64,000 bases of DNA, from contig NZ_LR594663.1 of the NCBI RefSeq assembly GCF_901827175.1, positions 1 through 64,000 of the forward strand, written 5' to 3'. The position numbers and the translations under genes are program-made. The stretch comes from Variovorax sp. RA8 (lineage in GTDB: Bacteria; Pseudomonadota; Gammaproteobacteria; Burkholderiales; Burkholderiaceae_C). Every line of letters starts with the position of its first letter. The first letter of the stretch is position 1. Below the pieces are notes generated by a model. It saw only the letters and a program-made list of their open reading frames with translations, was not told the origin of the DNA and searched no databases. Below, piece by piece: positions 47,205-56,191 of the stretch.

Positions 47205-48023
47205 ATGGCGACCACATCGACTGCCGATCGACCGCAGGCCGTGAGCTATCCCGAGCTTCAAAACCTCGCGGGTCGCAACTTCGTCGTGCTCGGGGCGGGA
47301 CAGGGCATCGGAGAACAATGCGTGCGTACGCTCGCGCAGTTCGGCGCGCGCGTCTGCGCCGTGGACGTGGACGCCGCCCGGGCGGCCGCTGTCGTCGGCG
47401 AGCACCGGGGGTTCGGCCTGGCCGCGGACGTGACGCGCGCCGAGGAGATCGATGCCCTCTTCGCCGAAGCACGGAAGCGCTTCGAGGCTCGGGTCGACGG
47501 TGTCATCGATGTGGTGGGCGTGGCGCTCGACGTCGGATTGAACGCCGCCGATGAGGCCCGCGTCGACGAGCAGTTCCAGATCGTGTTCCGGCACGCGTGG
47601 AATGTGCTGCGGCGTGCCGAGGCGAACGTGGTTCAGGGCGGCAGTGTCGTTTTCGTGGGATCCATCGCCGGGATGACTCCGCGCGCGGGCGCGTTGCTCG
47701 GGTACGCGGCCGCAAAGGCAGCACTTCACCACGTGGTGCGTGGCAGCGCGCTCGAACTCGGGCCGAAGGGTATCCGTGTGAACGCCGTCGCGCCGGGCTT
47801 GACCTACACACCGAGGCTCGCGGCCCTGAACGATCCGGCATTCTGGGACCGACAAGCGCTCGCCATTCCCCTGCGAAAGGTTGGAATGCCTGCCGACGTG
47901 GCCTCGGCGGCGCTGTTCCTCTCCAGCCAGATGGCTTCGCACATCACGGGACAGGTACTCGTGGTGGATGGCGGTTCCACGCTGACAACAGCCTCAGCAG
48001 CACCCGGTGGACTCTCCGGCTGA
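47205..48023 (+). CDS. Short-chain dehydrogenase/reductase
   Basis: 272 aa. The cofactor motif is FVVLGAGQGIGEQC (Gly-rich loop), the catalytic pair is YAAAK, and the C-terminal part is GPKGIRVNAVAPGLTYTPR. NAD(P)-dependent; probably oxidises a cis-dihydrodiol or an alcohol made by the oxygenases. The substrate is inferred from context only. Confidence 0.88.
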   Translation: MATTSTADRPQAVSYPELQNLAGRNFVVLGAGQGIGEQCVRTLAQFGARVCAVDVDAARAAAVVGEHRGFGLAADVTRAEEIDALFAEARKRFEARVDGVIDVVGVALDVGLNAADEARVDEQFQIVFRHAWNVLRRAEANVVQGGSVVFVGSIAGMTPRAGALLGYAAAKAALHHVVRGSALELGPKGIRVNAVAPGLTYTPRLAALNDPAFWDRQALAIPLRKVGMPADVASAALFLSSQMASHITGQVLVVDGGSTLTTASAAPGGLSG

Positions 48024-48061
48024 AGCCAACAGACTAACCCACTCCCGAAGAAGGAAAACCA

Positions 48062-48460
48062 ATGACCCGCGCGTACGCTCCCATCAACCAGAAGCTGTTC
48101 GACCAAGGCCTCGCCACCCGCCGCGAGGTGCTGGGCCCGGAATACGTCGATGCGGCCGTCAAGAACGCCACCGACTTCAACATTGACATGCAAGAGCTCG
48201 TCACGCAGTACTGCTGGGGCGACGTCTGGAATCGCCCAGGGCTCGAGCGGAAAACGCGGTCCTTTTTGAACCTGGCGATGATCACCGCGCTGAACCGTCC
48301 CCACGAGCTCAAGCTCCATGTTCGCGGTGCGATCAACAACGGCCTCACCAAGGACGAAGTCAAGGAGGTGTTCCTGCAGGCGGCGATCTACTGCGGCGTT
48401 CCGGCGGCGATCGATTCCTTCCGCGTCGCGTCGGAAGTCTTCAAAGAGATGGACCTCTGA
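48062..48460 (+). CDS. Carboxymuconolactone decarboxylase-family protein (PcaC-like)
   Basis: 132 aa. Close to PcaC: NATDFNIDMQELVTQYCWGD, LERKTRSFLNLAMITALNRP, HELKLHVRGAINNGLTKDE, VKEVFLQAAIYCGVPAAID. There is no CxxC, so decarboxylase or isomerase rather than peroxidase activity is expected. It fits a pathway with a lactone intermediate, with the lactonase-like hydrolase upstream. Confidence 0.88.
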   Translation: MTRAYAPINQKLFDQGLATRREVLGPEYVDAAVKNATDFNIDMQELVTQYCWGDVWNRPGLERKTRSFLNLAMITALNRPHELKLHVRGAINNGLTKDEVKEVFLQAAIYCGVPAAIDSFRVASEVFKEMDL

Positions 48461-48465
48461 TCGCC

Positions 48466-49329
48466 ATGGAGCAGGTCGGGTTCATTGGACTGGGCATGAT
48501 GGGCGCGCCGATGGCCCATCGACTGCATGAGGCGGGCTTCGCGCTGGTCGTGCAGGACGCGAACGCGTCGACGCTGGATACTTTCGTCGAGGCGCATCCC
48601 GGCACGCGCGCCGCGGCGGACCCCGAGGCCTATGCGCGCTGCGAGGCGGTCATCACCATGCTGCCGAACTCCGACGTCGTCGAAGCCGTGCTCGACCGCG
48701 TGGCGCCGCAATTGGCGCCGGGCACGATGGTCATCGACATGAGTTCCTCCGACCCGGGTCGCACACGAGCGCTTGCGGGAAGGCTCGCCGACCGGCAAAT
48801 CGTCCTGCTCGACGCGCCCGTCTCTGGCGGCGTGAATAAGGCGTTGTCCGGGACGCTGGCGATCATGGCGGGTGGAGACCTCGAGGCGTATGGCTGCGGC
48901 AAAAAGCTGCTCGCAGCCATGGGCACCCACCTTACCCACGTCGGCCCGGTGGGCGCTGGGCATGCGCTGAAAGCGCTGAACAACTATGTGTCCATGGCGG
49001 CGCTCATCGCCACTGCGGAGGCGATCCACGCCGGCTGCGCCTTCGGCATCGACCCTGGCACCGTGGTGGACGTGATCAACGTCTCGACGGGGCGCAACAA
49101 CACGACGGAGAACAAGGCCCGCCAGTTCATGCTGAGCGCCTCATTCGACTCCGGATTCTCGTTGGCGCTGGCCGCCAAGGACGTGGGGATCGCGGCAGCA
49201 CTCGGACCGACGCTCGGGCAGCGGATGGGCTTGGCGCAATATGTTCGTCAGATGGCGGGTGATGCTTCGCATGCGTTGGGGCCGAACGCGGACCACACCG
49301 AGATGTACCGCTATGTGGGCAAAGAGTAA
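48466..49329 (+). CDS. 3-Hydroxyisobutyrate dehydrogenase-family oxidoreductase
   Basis: 287 aa. NAD(P)-binding VGFIGLGMMGAPMAHRL, substrate site VLLDAPVSGGVNKALSGTLA, catalytic Lys region GHALKALNNYVSMAAL. Members oxidise or reduce beta-hydroxy acids and related aldehydes. Last gene of the Rieske operon, 5 bp after pcaC-like. Confidence 0.9.
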   Translation: MEQVGFIGLGMMGAPMAHRLHEAGFALVVQDANASTLDTFVEAHPGTRAAADPEAYARCEAVITMLPNSDVVEAVLDRVAPQLAPGTMVIDMSSSDPGRTRALAGRLADRQIVLLDAPVSGGVNKALSGTLAIMAGGDLEAYGCGKKLLAAMGTHLTHVGPVGAGHALKALNNYVSMAALIATAEAIHAGCAFGIDPGTVVDVINVSTGRNNTTENKARQFMLSASFDSGFSLALAAKDVGIAAALGPTLGQRMGLAQYVRQMAGDASHALGPNADHTEMYRYVGKE

Positions 49330-49357
49330 GTGCGCAGGAGGTGAGAGCTGCCGACGG

Positions 49358-49640
49358 TCAAGCGGTGACCAGATTCCTCGGGTTGCCACGCACGAAGGCC
49401 TCGATGTTGTCAACCAGCTGATCGGCTAAAGATTGCACTGCTTCGTCGCTCGCCCATGCTACGTGCGGTGTGAGTATGAAATCGGGTTGATGTAGGAGCT
49501 CCAAGAAGGGATGCCCAGTCGGCGGTGGCTCGACGCTCGTCACGTCGAACGCAGCGCCACCGATGTGCCCTGCGTCCAGTGCGGGGCCGACCGCTGCCTC
49601 GTCCACCAATCCACCGCGGGCGGTGTTGGCCTGGCTGCTG
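49358..49640 (-). pseudogene. D-2-hydroxyacid dehydrogenase, C-terminal stump
   Basis: About 90 codons: NTARGGLVDEAAVGPALDAG, HIGGAAFDVTSVEPPPTGHP, ILTPHVAWASDEAVQSLADQ. It keeps the catalytic Glu and His but lacks the first two thirds. Homology stops at about 49640, exactly where a repeat shared with 10040-10090 and an IS1182-type remnant begin. Confidence 0.8.
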
Positions 49641-49873
49641 CCGTTAGAAATTCTCAGCCGAAGGATGGCGGATGCCGACAGCAGACCTTGGCAATTTTTC
49701 ATCGCTGACGACCGGTCTACCTTGCGAAACTTGACCTTCCCCCGACATGGTTGAGGAAATCCGAGTTCGGCGACGTGCTCGGCAACCTCTCCGAGCCTAA
49801 ACTCGCCCACAATTTCTTCTGACGAAGCAAAATAAAATGAGGCGACCCGCTTCCAGCGAGGTAGCCCAGGAAG

Positions 49874-50093
49874 CGATTCGTCGACTACGTCGGCGAAGAC
49901 AATCCGATGCGCATCGTCGATGCGTTCGTCGGCGAGCTTGATCTCCCATGCTCTCGGCTTTGAAGGCGCCGATCCCGCAGCCACCGGGCGGCCCGGCTAC
50001 GACCCGTCGGTCCTGCCCAAGCTGTACATCTACGGCTATCTCAATCGCATTCAGTCGAGCCGCCGGCTGGAGCGCGAGGCGCAGCGCAACATC
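49874..50093 (+). pseudogene. IS1182-family transposase, N-terminal remnant
   Basis: Reads DYVGEDNPMRIVDAFVGELD and LGFEGADPAATGRPGYDPS, then LYIYGYLNRIQSSRRLEREA. This is collinear with 10250-11750, but the first about 20 codons are mostly deleted and a frame break lies at about 49947. It ends abruptly at QRNI, next to the iclR stop. Confidence 0.85.
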
Positions 50094-50109
50094 GCCGATC
50101 CATGAATGC

Positions 50110-50913
50110 TCACACCACCCTCTGTCGGCTCGCCCAGTTGGCCGCGATGTTCGATGCGGCGCCCTGCAGTTGTTTCAAGTGCCGGGCCACGACGTCGCCG
50201 CGAGCGTCGAAGCGCTTCAACCACACAACATTGATGCACGCGATGACCCGCGCGCCATGCATCACCGGAACGGCAATGGCCGAGAGCTGGTCGTCGAAGC
50301 GCTCGATCGCCTCGTCGTGCCCGCCAAAGCTGGAGTCACGTTCCGCATAGCCTTTCTTGTGCACTGATTGGCGAATCAGTTCCATCTCGCGCGCGACGGA
50401 TTCAGCGCCTACATGCAGGCGGCGCCCCAGCTGCCGTGCAAGGCGCACGCGCTCGTCGGACGGGCAATGTGCCACGTAAGCGCGCCCCACGGCGGAGCGC
50501 AGCAGGTCGATAGTGTGTCCGATCTCGTCGCGATTTACGGCCAGGCCGCTGTTGCGCCGCGTGGTCTCGAGCAGGCGCATGCAGACCCCGTCCTTCACCG
50601 CCAGGTCGGAGGGCCAGACGACGAGTGCGCGCAGCGCTTCTAGGGCCGGCATGGCCGCTGCGATGAGCTGCTGGTGCTGGAGCGTGAGGATGCGGGTCGG
50701 CACGAACTCGACCGCCGGCCGCCACAGGCCGTCGCCCTCGGCTCGCCAGACGGCGCGCTCCTGTTCGAGCGTGCGCATGAGCCGCAGCAGCGTCGCCTTG
50801 GGCAGCCCCGTCTCGCGCTGAACGTCGGCCAACGTCGCCTTGCCCAGGCGTTGCAGCACGCGCAGCACCTGCATCGCGCGGGTCACGCTCCGCACCATTT
50901 CTTCGGTAGGCAT
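50110..50913 (-). CDS. IclR-family regulator
   Basis: 267 aa. N-terminal winged helix: SVTRAMQVLRVLQRLGKATL, VQRETGLPKATLLRLMRTLE. C-terminal effector domain: AVGRAYVAHCPSDERVRLAR and LSAIAVPVMHGARVIACINV. It is divergent from the sulfatase gene with an 89-bp spacer containing a palindrome, so it probably controls the sulfatase-Bug pair. Confidence 0.92.
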   Translation of the reverse strand: MPTEEMVRSVTRAMQVLRVLQRLGKATLADVQRETGLPKATLLRLMRTLEQERAVWRAEGDGLWRPAVEFVPTRILTLQHQQLIAAAMPALEALRALVVWPSDLAVKDGVCMRLLETTRRNSGLAVNRDEIGHTIDLLRSAVGRAYVAHCPSDERVRLARQLGRRLHVGAESVAREMELIRQSVHKKGYAERDSSFGGHDEAIERFDDQLSAIAVPVMHGARVIACINVVWLKRFDARGDVVARHLKQLQGAASNIAANWASRQRVV

Positions 50914-50926
50914 GTGTCATCTCGAA

Positions 50927-50945
50927 CGTTCCGCCAGCCGGAACG
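50927..50945. promoter_or_regulatory. Candidate IclR operator
   Basis: CGTTCCG-CCAGC-CGGAACG: perfect 7-bp arms with a 5-bp spacer, between the divergent iclR (start 50913) and sulfatase (start 51003). The position fits an operator for both. Confidence 0.55.
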
Positions 50946-51002
50946 ATGACCGATATTCGTTGAATCCACCGGTCGCGGCAACTACGCTTGCATCCATCTT
51001 GA

Positions 51003-52586
51003 ATGGAGGCAATCGTGGTCCGCAACATTCTCTTTATCATGGCCGACCAGCTGCGCTGGGACTACCTGTCGTGCGCCGGGCACCCGACGCTGCAAACGCC
51101 GAACATCGATGCACTGGCATCGCGCGGCGTTCGCTTCAGCAACGCGTTCGTGCAGGGGCCGGTGTGCGGCGCCTCGCGCATGTCGACCTACACGGGCCGC
51201 TACGTGTCGAGCCACGGCTCGGCCTGGAATTTCGTGCCGCTGTCGGTCGGCCAGAAGACCCTGGGCGACCACCTGCGACCGCACGGCATCCGCTGTGCGG
51301 TGGTCGGCAAGACGCACGTCGAGCCGGACGTCGACGGCGCCTGCCGGCTCGGCGTCGACACCACGAAGCAGCCAGGCTCGCTCGCCATGGAGGGCGGTTT
51401 CGACCCTTATGAACGCGACGACGGCATCTGGCCGCCCGGCTTCAAGGTGGAAGGCAATCGCTACTGCGACTACCTGCGCGCCCAGGGCTACGAGGGCGAC
51501 AACCCCTGGCACGACCATGCAAACTCAGCACTCGATGCCGACGGCAACATCCTGTCGGGCTGGGAGATGCGCTGGGCCGACCGACCCGCCCGCGTGGAGG
51601 AAATCCACAGCGAGACGCCCTACATGACCCGCCGCGCGATGGATTTCATCATCGAGCAAGGCGACAACCCCTGGGTGCTGCATCTGTCCTACATCAAGCC
51701 GCACTGGCCCTACGTCGCGCCGGCGCCCTACCATGCGATGTACACGGCAGCGGAGGTGCTTGCGCCGGTGCGCAGCGATCGCGAACGGGTCGACGCCCAC
51801 CCCGTGGTGCACGGCTTCCGGCAGACCGACCCCAGCCTCAGCTTCAGCCGTGACGAGGTGCGCGCTACCGTGATCCCGACCTACATGGGGTTGATCAAGC
51901 AGCTCGACGACCAGCTCGGCCAACTGTTCGCGTTCCTGCGCGACCGCGGCATCGACCGCGACACGCTGATCGTCTTCACCAGCGACCACGGCGACTACCT
52001 CGGCGACCACTGGCTCGGCGAAAAGGAGTTGTTCCACGACACCATCGTCAAGGTGCCGATGATCGTCGTGGACCCGCGCGCCGAGGCCGACGCGACGCGC
52101 GGCACGACGATCGACGCGCTGGTGGAAGCCATCGACCTGGTGCCGACCTTCCTTGACGCGCTCGGGCTGCCCGGCGCGCCCGAGTGGCTCGAGGGCGTGT
52201 CGCTGCAACCTCTGCTGCAAGGCCGGGCGCAGACGCCGACACGCGACACGATTTTCAGCGAAAACAGCTATGCGTTCCGCGATGTCGTCCGGCTGCCGGT
52301 CCACCGGCCAGTAGACGGCTGCCAGATGACGATGGTGCGAACCGAGCGCTGGAAATACATCCACTACGAAGGCCTGCGCCCACAACTGTTCGACCTGCAG
52401 AGCGACCCCGACGAGTTCGACGACCTCGGGACCGATCCTGCGCACGCCGCGGTGCGCGAAGAGATGGCCGAGCGGATGTTCGCGTGGCTGCGCCAGCGCA
52501 AGCGTTTTCCCACCATCAGCCACGGGGACATCGAGCGATGGAACCGCTGCGAGGTGGAGACCGGCATTCAGATCGGCATGTGGTGA
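51003..52586 (+). CDS. Sulfatase (arylsulfatase / choline-sulfatase-like)
   Basis: 527 aa. N-terminal metal site NILFIMADQLRWDYLS; the formylglycine motif is VCGASRMSTYTGR with Cys55 to be converted; the second metal region is VFTSDHGDYLGDHWLGEKEL. The sulfatase modification motif reads C-x-A-S-R, an accepted variant of C-x-P-S-R. No signal peptide, so probably cytoplasmic. The Bug receptor 49 bp downstream could supply a sulfate ester or related phosphonate ester. Confidence 0.9.
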   Translation: MEAIVVRNILFIMADQLRWDYLSCAGHPTLQTPNIDALASRGVRFSNAFVQGPVCGASRMSTYTGRYVSSHGSAWNFVPLSVGQKTLGDHLRPHGIRCAVVGKTHVEPDVDGACRLGVDTTKQPGSLAMEGGFDPYERDDGIWPPGFKVEGNRYCDYLRAQGYEGDNPWHDHANSALDADGNILSGWEMRWADRPARVEEIHSETPYMTRRAMDFIIEQGDNPWVLHLSYIKPHWPYVAPAPYHAMYTAAEVLAPVRSDRERVDAHPVVHGFRQTDPSLSFSRDEVRATVIPTYMGLIKQLDDQLGQLFAFLRDRGIDRDTLIVFTSDHGDYLGDHWLGEKELFHDTIVKVPMIVVDPRAEADATRGTTIDALVEAIDLVPTFLDALGLPGAPEWLEGVSLQPLLQGRAQTPTRDTIFSENSYAFRDVVRLPVHRPVDGCQMTMVRTERWKYIHYEGLRPQLFDLQSDPDEFDDLGTDPAHAAVREEMAERMFAWLRQRKRFPTISHGDIERWNRCEVETGIQIGMW

Positions 52587-52635
52587 GCCACCCGCCGTGC
52601 ATTCAATCGCCAACTAAAGCCCCAGGAGACAGACG

Positions 52636-53595
52636 ATGAAGAACGTGATCAAAGGCATGGCCGCCGTCGCCGTGACTGCCATTTCACTGGCTGCAGGCGC
52701 GCAAGCCTGGCCGACCAAGCCGGTCAAGTTGCTGGTGTCCTTTCCACCCGGCGCTCCCGGCGACATAGTAGCCCGTCTGCTGCAGCCGCAACTGCAGCAG
52801 GCATTGGGACAACCCGTGATCGTGGACAACCGCCCCGGGGCTGGCGGCAACATCGGCGCACTGGAGGTCGCGCGCGCCACCGACGGACACACCTTTCTGG
52901 TCGGGCCGGACACCATGTTGACGGTAAACCCGCATCTCTACCGCAAGCTGGCCTTCAAGCCCATAGAGGACTTGGTCCCCGTGACCTACCTGGCACGCTT
53001 CAACCAGTTGCTTGCTTGCCATCCGTCGGCCGGCGTGAAGTCGCTCAGTGAATTCACTGCGCTGGCGAAGAAGGCGCCCTTCAACTATGCATCCGGCGGA
53101 CCGGGCGTGCCGGGGCACCTGGCGATGGAACTTCTGATGTCGGAAACCGGCGCCACCCTCAACCACGTGCCCTACCGCGGCCCTGCCCCCGCGACCCAGG
53201 ACCTGTTGGGCGGCGTGGTGCCGTGCGGCTTCCTGGCGACGCCCGTCGTCGGTCCGCATGTGCGAGCCGGCAAGCTCGTCGCGCTGGCGGTCTCGGGCAG
53301 CAAGCGGACGGCGTCCCTGCCCAACGTGCCGACCGTTGACGAGGCCGGCATCCGCGGTTACGACGCTTCGTTCTTCGAGATCGTCGCTGCGCCCAAGGGC
53401 ACGCCGGGCGCAGTCGTCGATCGCTTGCAGCAGGAAATCGCGAAAGCACTGAACAACCCGGATACACGCGCCTCGCTGGCGGGCGCCGACCTCGAAGTGC
53501 TGGCCTGGAACCCGGCCGACGCCGCCAAACAGATGCGGGCAGACCACGAAAAGTGGGGAGTAGTGAACGAGAGGATTAGACTCCAGTTGGACTGA
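52636..53595 (+). CDS. Bug/TctC-family substrate-binding protein
   Basis: 319 aa. Signal peptide about 1-24 (GMAAVAVTAISLAAGAQA). Mature part: WPTKPVKLLVSFPPGAPGDI, LGQPVIVDNRPGAGGNIGAL, VPYRGPAPATQDLLGGVV. AGGAGA lies 8 bp before the ATG. It probably forms an operon with the sulfatase. Confidence 0.9.
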   Translation: MKNVIKGMAAVAVTAISLAAGAQAWPTKPVKLLVSFPPGAPGDIVARLLQPQLQQALGQPVIVDNRPGAGGNIGALEVARATDGHTFLVGPDTMLTVNPHLYRKLAFKPIEDLVPVTYLARFNQLLACHPSAGVKSLSEFTALAKKAPFNYASGGPGVPGHLAMELLMSETGATLNHVPYRGPAPATQDLLGGVVPCGFLATPVVGPHVRAGKLVALAVSGSKRTASLPNVPTVDEAGIRGYDASFFEIVAAPKGTPGAVVDRLQQEIAKALNNPDTRASLAGADLEVLAWNPADAAKQMRADHEKWGVVNERIRLQLD

Positions 53596-54350
53596 CGGAC
53601 GCTGCACCGCCCACGCGCCCCGATGGTCGCGTGTTGCCCCATGCGCTGAATCGATCGGATCTCGTCGGCGGATGCCACATCCACCACCAGGGACCGCATC
53701 ATCCGAGAAGCGCATCCTGGACGACCTTCAGACGGCTTCCCCCGATGTCACCGGAAACCGCCTCCGCGAGGAGCGCGTGAGGCGTCTGCACCAAGTTGAT
53801 TGCGAAGAAGGTGCGTGAGAAGGATGCTCCGCAATCCTCCGGAGAGGGTGCGGATCGCGCCGCGTGACCAGAGGGTCGCCCCCGTCGCTCGCCCCCCTAC
53901 AGGATTCAAGCCCGCCAGGTTCACGCCTCGCGGGATTTTCAGTTTTCGGTGACAGCCGGCTGAGTGATTCCAGATCCCCGGATTTCACCGCCACCAGATT
54001 CCCCACGTCACGGAGCGCGACAGCAACCTGCCCGATGCGCAGGACCTCACCACGCGATGTGGTCATCCAGAGCGGCACGCGCCACGCCTGGCGCGACAAG
54101 AGCGACAAACCGGCGACCATGCTGTTCGTCCTCGTCGGCGCGAAGCGCGCCTGAGTTCAGGTCGTCTTTGCGACACGGACAGCGGACACTCCGGTCAAAT
54201 GTCAGGTTGAAGTCCTGGTCGAACGCCCACTGATCATGATGGTGCGCGTGATGGGAGCTGGCCGATTCGTGCCAGCTCCCGCCCTAAACGTCGATGACCG
54301 TTGTCGCCCAAATACCCGCCGTTGAGCGTTCGAAGGCGACAGACCGCAGT
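53596..54350. other. Intergenic region with decayed sequence
   Basis: No intact gene. It holds the cupin stump at 54056-54154. Around 53940-53956, on the minus strand, there is a short match (CGGCTGTCACCGAAA) to the region in front of the IS1182 element at 10020-10036. Nothing else was recognised. Confidence 0.4.
54056..54154 (+). pseudogene. C-terminal stump of a cupin-domain protein
   Basis: Reads DVVIQSGTRHAWRDKSDKPA and ends LFVLVGAKRA, the typical last strands of small cupins (D-V-V-x-Q-x-G-T-x-H-A-W). Upstream sequence in this frame is not cupin-like. Confidence 0.55.
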
Positions 54351-55945
54351 GGGCCAATTCTGTTGAAAAACTCGTCATCATCGCTGCGCTGCGCGCGAGG
54401 CTCCGTACTTTTTGATGGGTTTCGAGTTCGTCGCTGGATCTAGTTTGACGCGAGGTCCTTTTCGGGGCCTTTCATGCCGGCCTGAACTGCATCACTTGCC
54501 CGCTTGGTACCAAGCGCTTCGCCATGCGCCTCAAGTTCTGAGCGGTTGCCGCTAGCAGGAATTCGTCTTGCGCACCCGATAGCCCACGCAGTCGCAACCG
54601 ATCCAGTTTGAGGATGCGCTTGAGGTGTGCAAACAGCATCTCAACCTTCTTCCTGTCCTTGCGCGACTGCTTGTAGGCATCAGTAGCAGCGATTGAGCGC
54701 GCCACATCGCGTGCGGGCTCGTAGGGACTGCGCTCGATTCTGCGGATCGACATGTTCGGGCAACACTGCGGTTTCAACGCGCAGGCTTGGCAGTCGAAGA
54801 GGCTCGCGCGATAGCGGTACGGATTCTTCTGCTTGCTGCGCCATGCTGGTTTCAGCTCCTTGCCGGCAGGACACACGTAGCGGTTGTTCTCTGTATCGAA
54901 GACGAAGGCCGATCGCCCGAAGGTCCCGTCGTTGCGTTCCGACTTGTCCCACACAGGAATGTGCGGTGCGATCTTCTTGTTGTTGACCATCCACTCAAGC
55001 AACGGCGCCGCGCCGTACGCCATGTCGGCCACCAACCGTTCGGGCTTGAGCTGGAAGCGTCTCTCGACACGGTCGACCATCGTCTAGGTCGACCCCACTT
55101 CGGATGTGCGGTGCGCGGGCGTTGCTTCGACGTCCACGATGATTCCGGCGTGCAGATCGATCAGGTAGTTTGTCGAGTACGCATAGAAGGCGGGCCTGCC
55201 CGCGGCGGCCGTCCACTGTGATGCGGGGTCGGTCAGCGAGATGTTCTTCGCAGGAGTCGATGGGCCCGGCGGTTCATCTGGCTCGTCCCCCGTCGGAATG
55301 TTGTCCTCCAAGGCAGCAAGGTACTCGCGCACAGCGCGGCTTGGCCCATCTCCTTGACTCCATTCGGTGGTGTCGGCTCCCACGCCACCGCGGCCACGTT
55401 TGGCGTCGGCCTTGATGATGCTGGCATCCACCGCGAATCCTTCACCGCGCACCAGGCCTTCGGTCATGCAACGCCGCAGCACGCTCTCGAACACATGACG
55501 CAGGGCGTCGCTGTCTCGGAAGCGCCCATGCCGATTCTTGGAGAACGTCGAGTGGTCGGGCACCGCGTCGTCCCGACCCAGCCGACAGAACCAGCGGTAG
55601 GCCAGGTTCAAGTGGACCTCTTCGCACAGCCGGCGCTCGGAGCGAATGCCAAAACAGTAGCCGACGATGAGCATGCGCATCATCAACTCGGGATCGATCA
55701 AGGGCCGACCGGTATGCCTATAAAAAGGCGCGAGGTGATGACGCAGATCGCCGAGATCAAAGAAGCGATCGATGCCTCTCAGCAGGTGGCTTTGCGGAAC
55801 ATGGTCATCAAGGTTGAACGAGTAGAAGAGCTTGTCTTGCACGCCACCTTGATGACCCATCATGTCGATGCACTCCTCTGTGAGATGCGATCAACATAGT
55901 CGAGACGGGCGAGAATTCCAGGGAGTTTTTCAACAGAATTGGCCC
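54351..55945 (-). mobile_element. Complete IS1182-family element with perfect 23-bp terminal repeats
   Basis: 1595 bp. Both ends carry the same 23-bp repeat, beginning GGGCCAATTCTG at 54351 and its exact complement ending at 55945. The single transposase gene is split by a stop codon. The right flank TAAGCGTCTGT resembles the right flank TAAGCGGCTGT of the element ending at 13076. Confidence 0.9.
54472..55863 (-). pseudogene. IS1182-family transposase with an in-frame TAG
   Basis: The N-terminal part (QDKLFYSFNLDDHVPQSHLL, RTGRPLIDPELMM-type HTGRPLIDPELMMRMLIVGY, CRLGRDDAVPDHSTFSKNRH, FAVDASIIKADA) ends with EVGST and TAG at 55084-55086. The C-terminal part resumes in the same frame (MVDRVERRFQLKPERLVADM, DRKKVEMLFAHLKRILKLD). 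A single base change could restore it. Probably inactive unless the stop is suppressed. Confidence 0.9.
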
Positions 55946-56191
55946 TAAGCGTCTGTTCACCTAGCATCCCAAAGGCCGACGTCCGGCCGCGCCCAGGCGT
56001 TTTCGCGAAGTGGGTTACTCCACCGTTGGTCGCGTGCGCGCGGGCCCCCTACTGTTAGGCCAAGGCACGGTTGCGCCCGATAAGTAAAGAACAGTGCGGG
56101 GCTCCACGCTAGCTCGAGTGCCGATGAAGGAGTTGCGCACCGGCGAGAAATCCTTCGAGGATCGCGTGGCGTGGACATCGGTGATTCCGTG

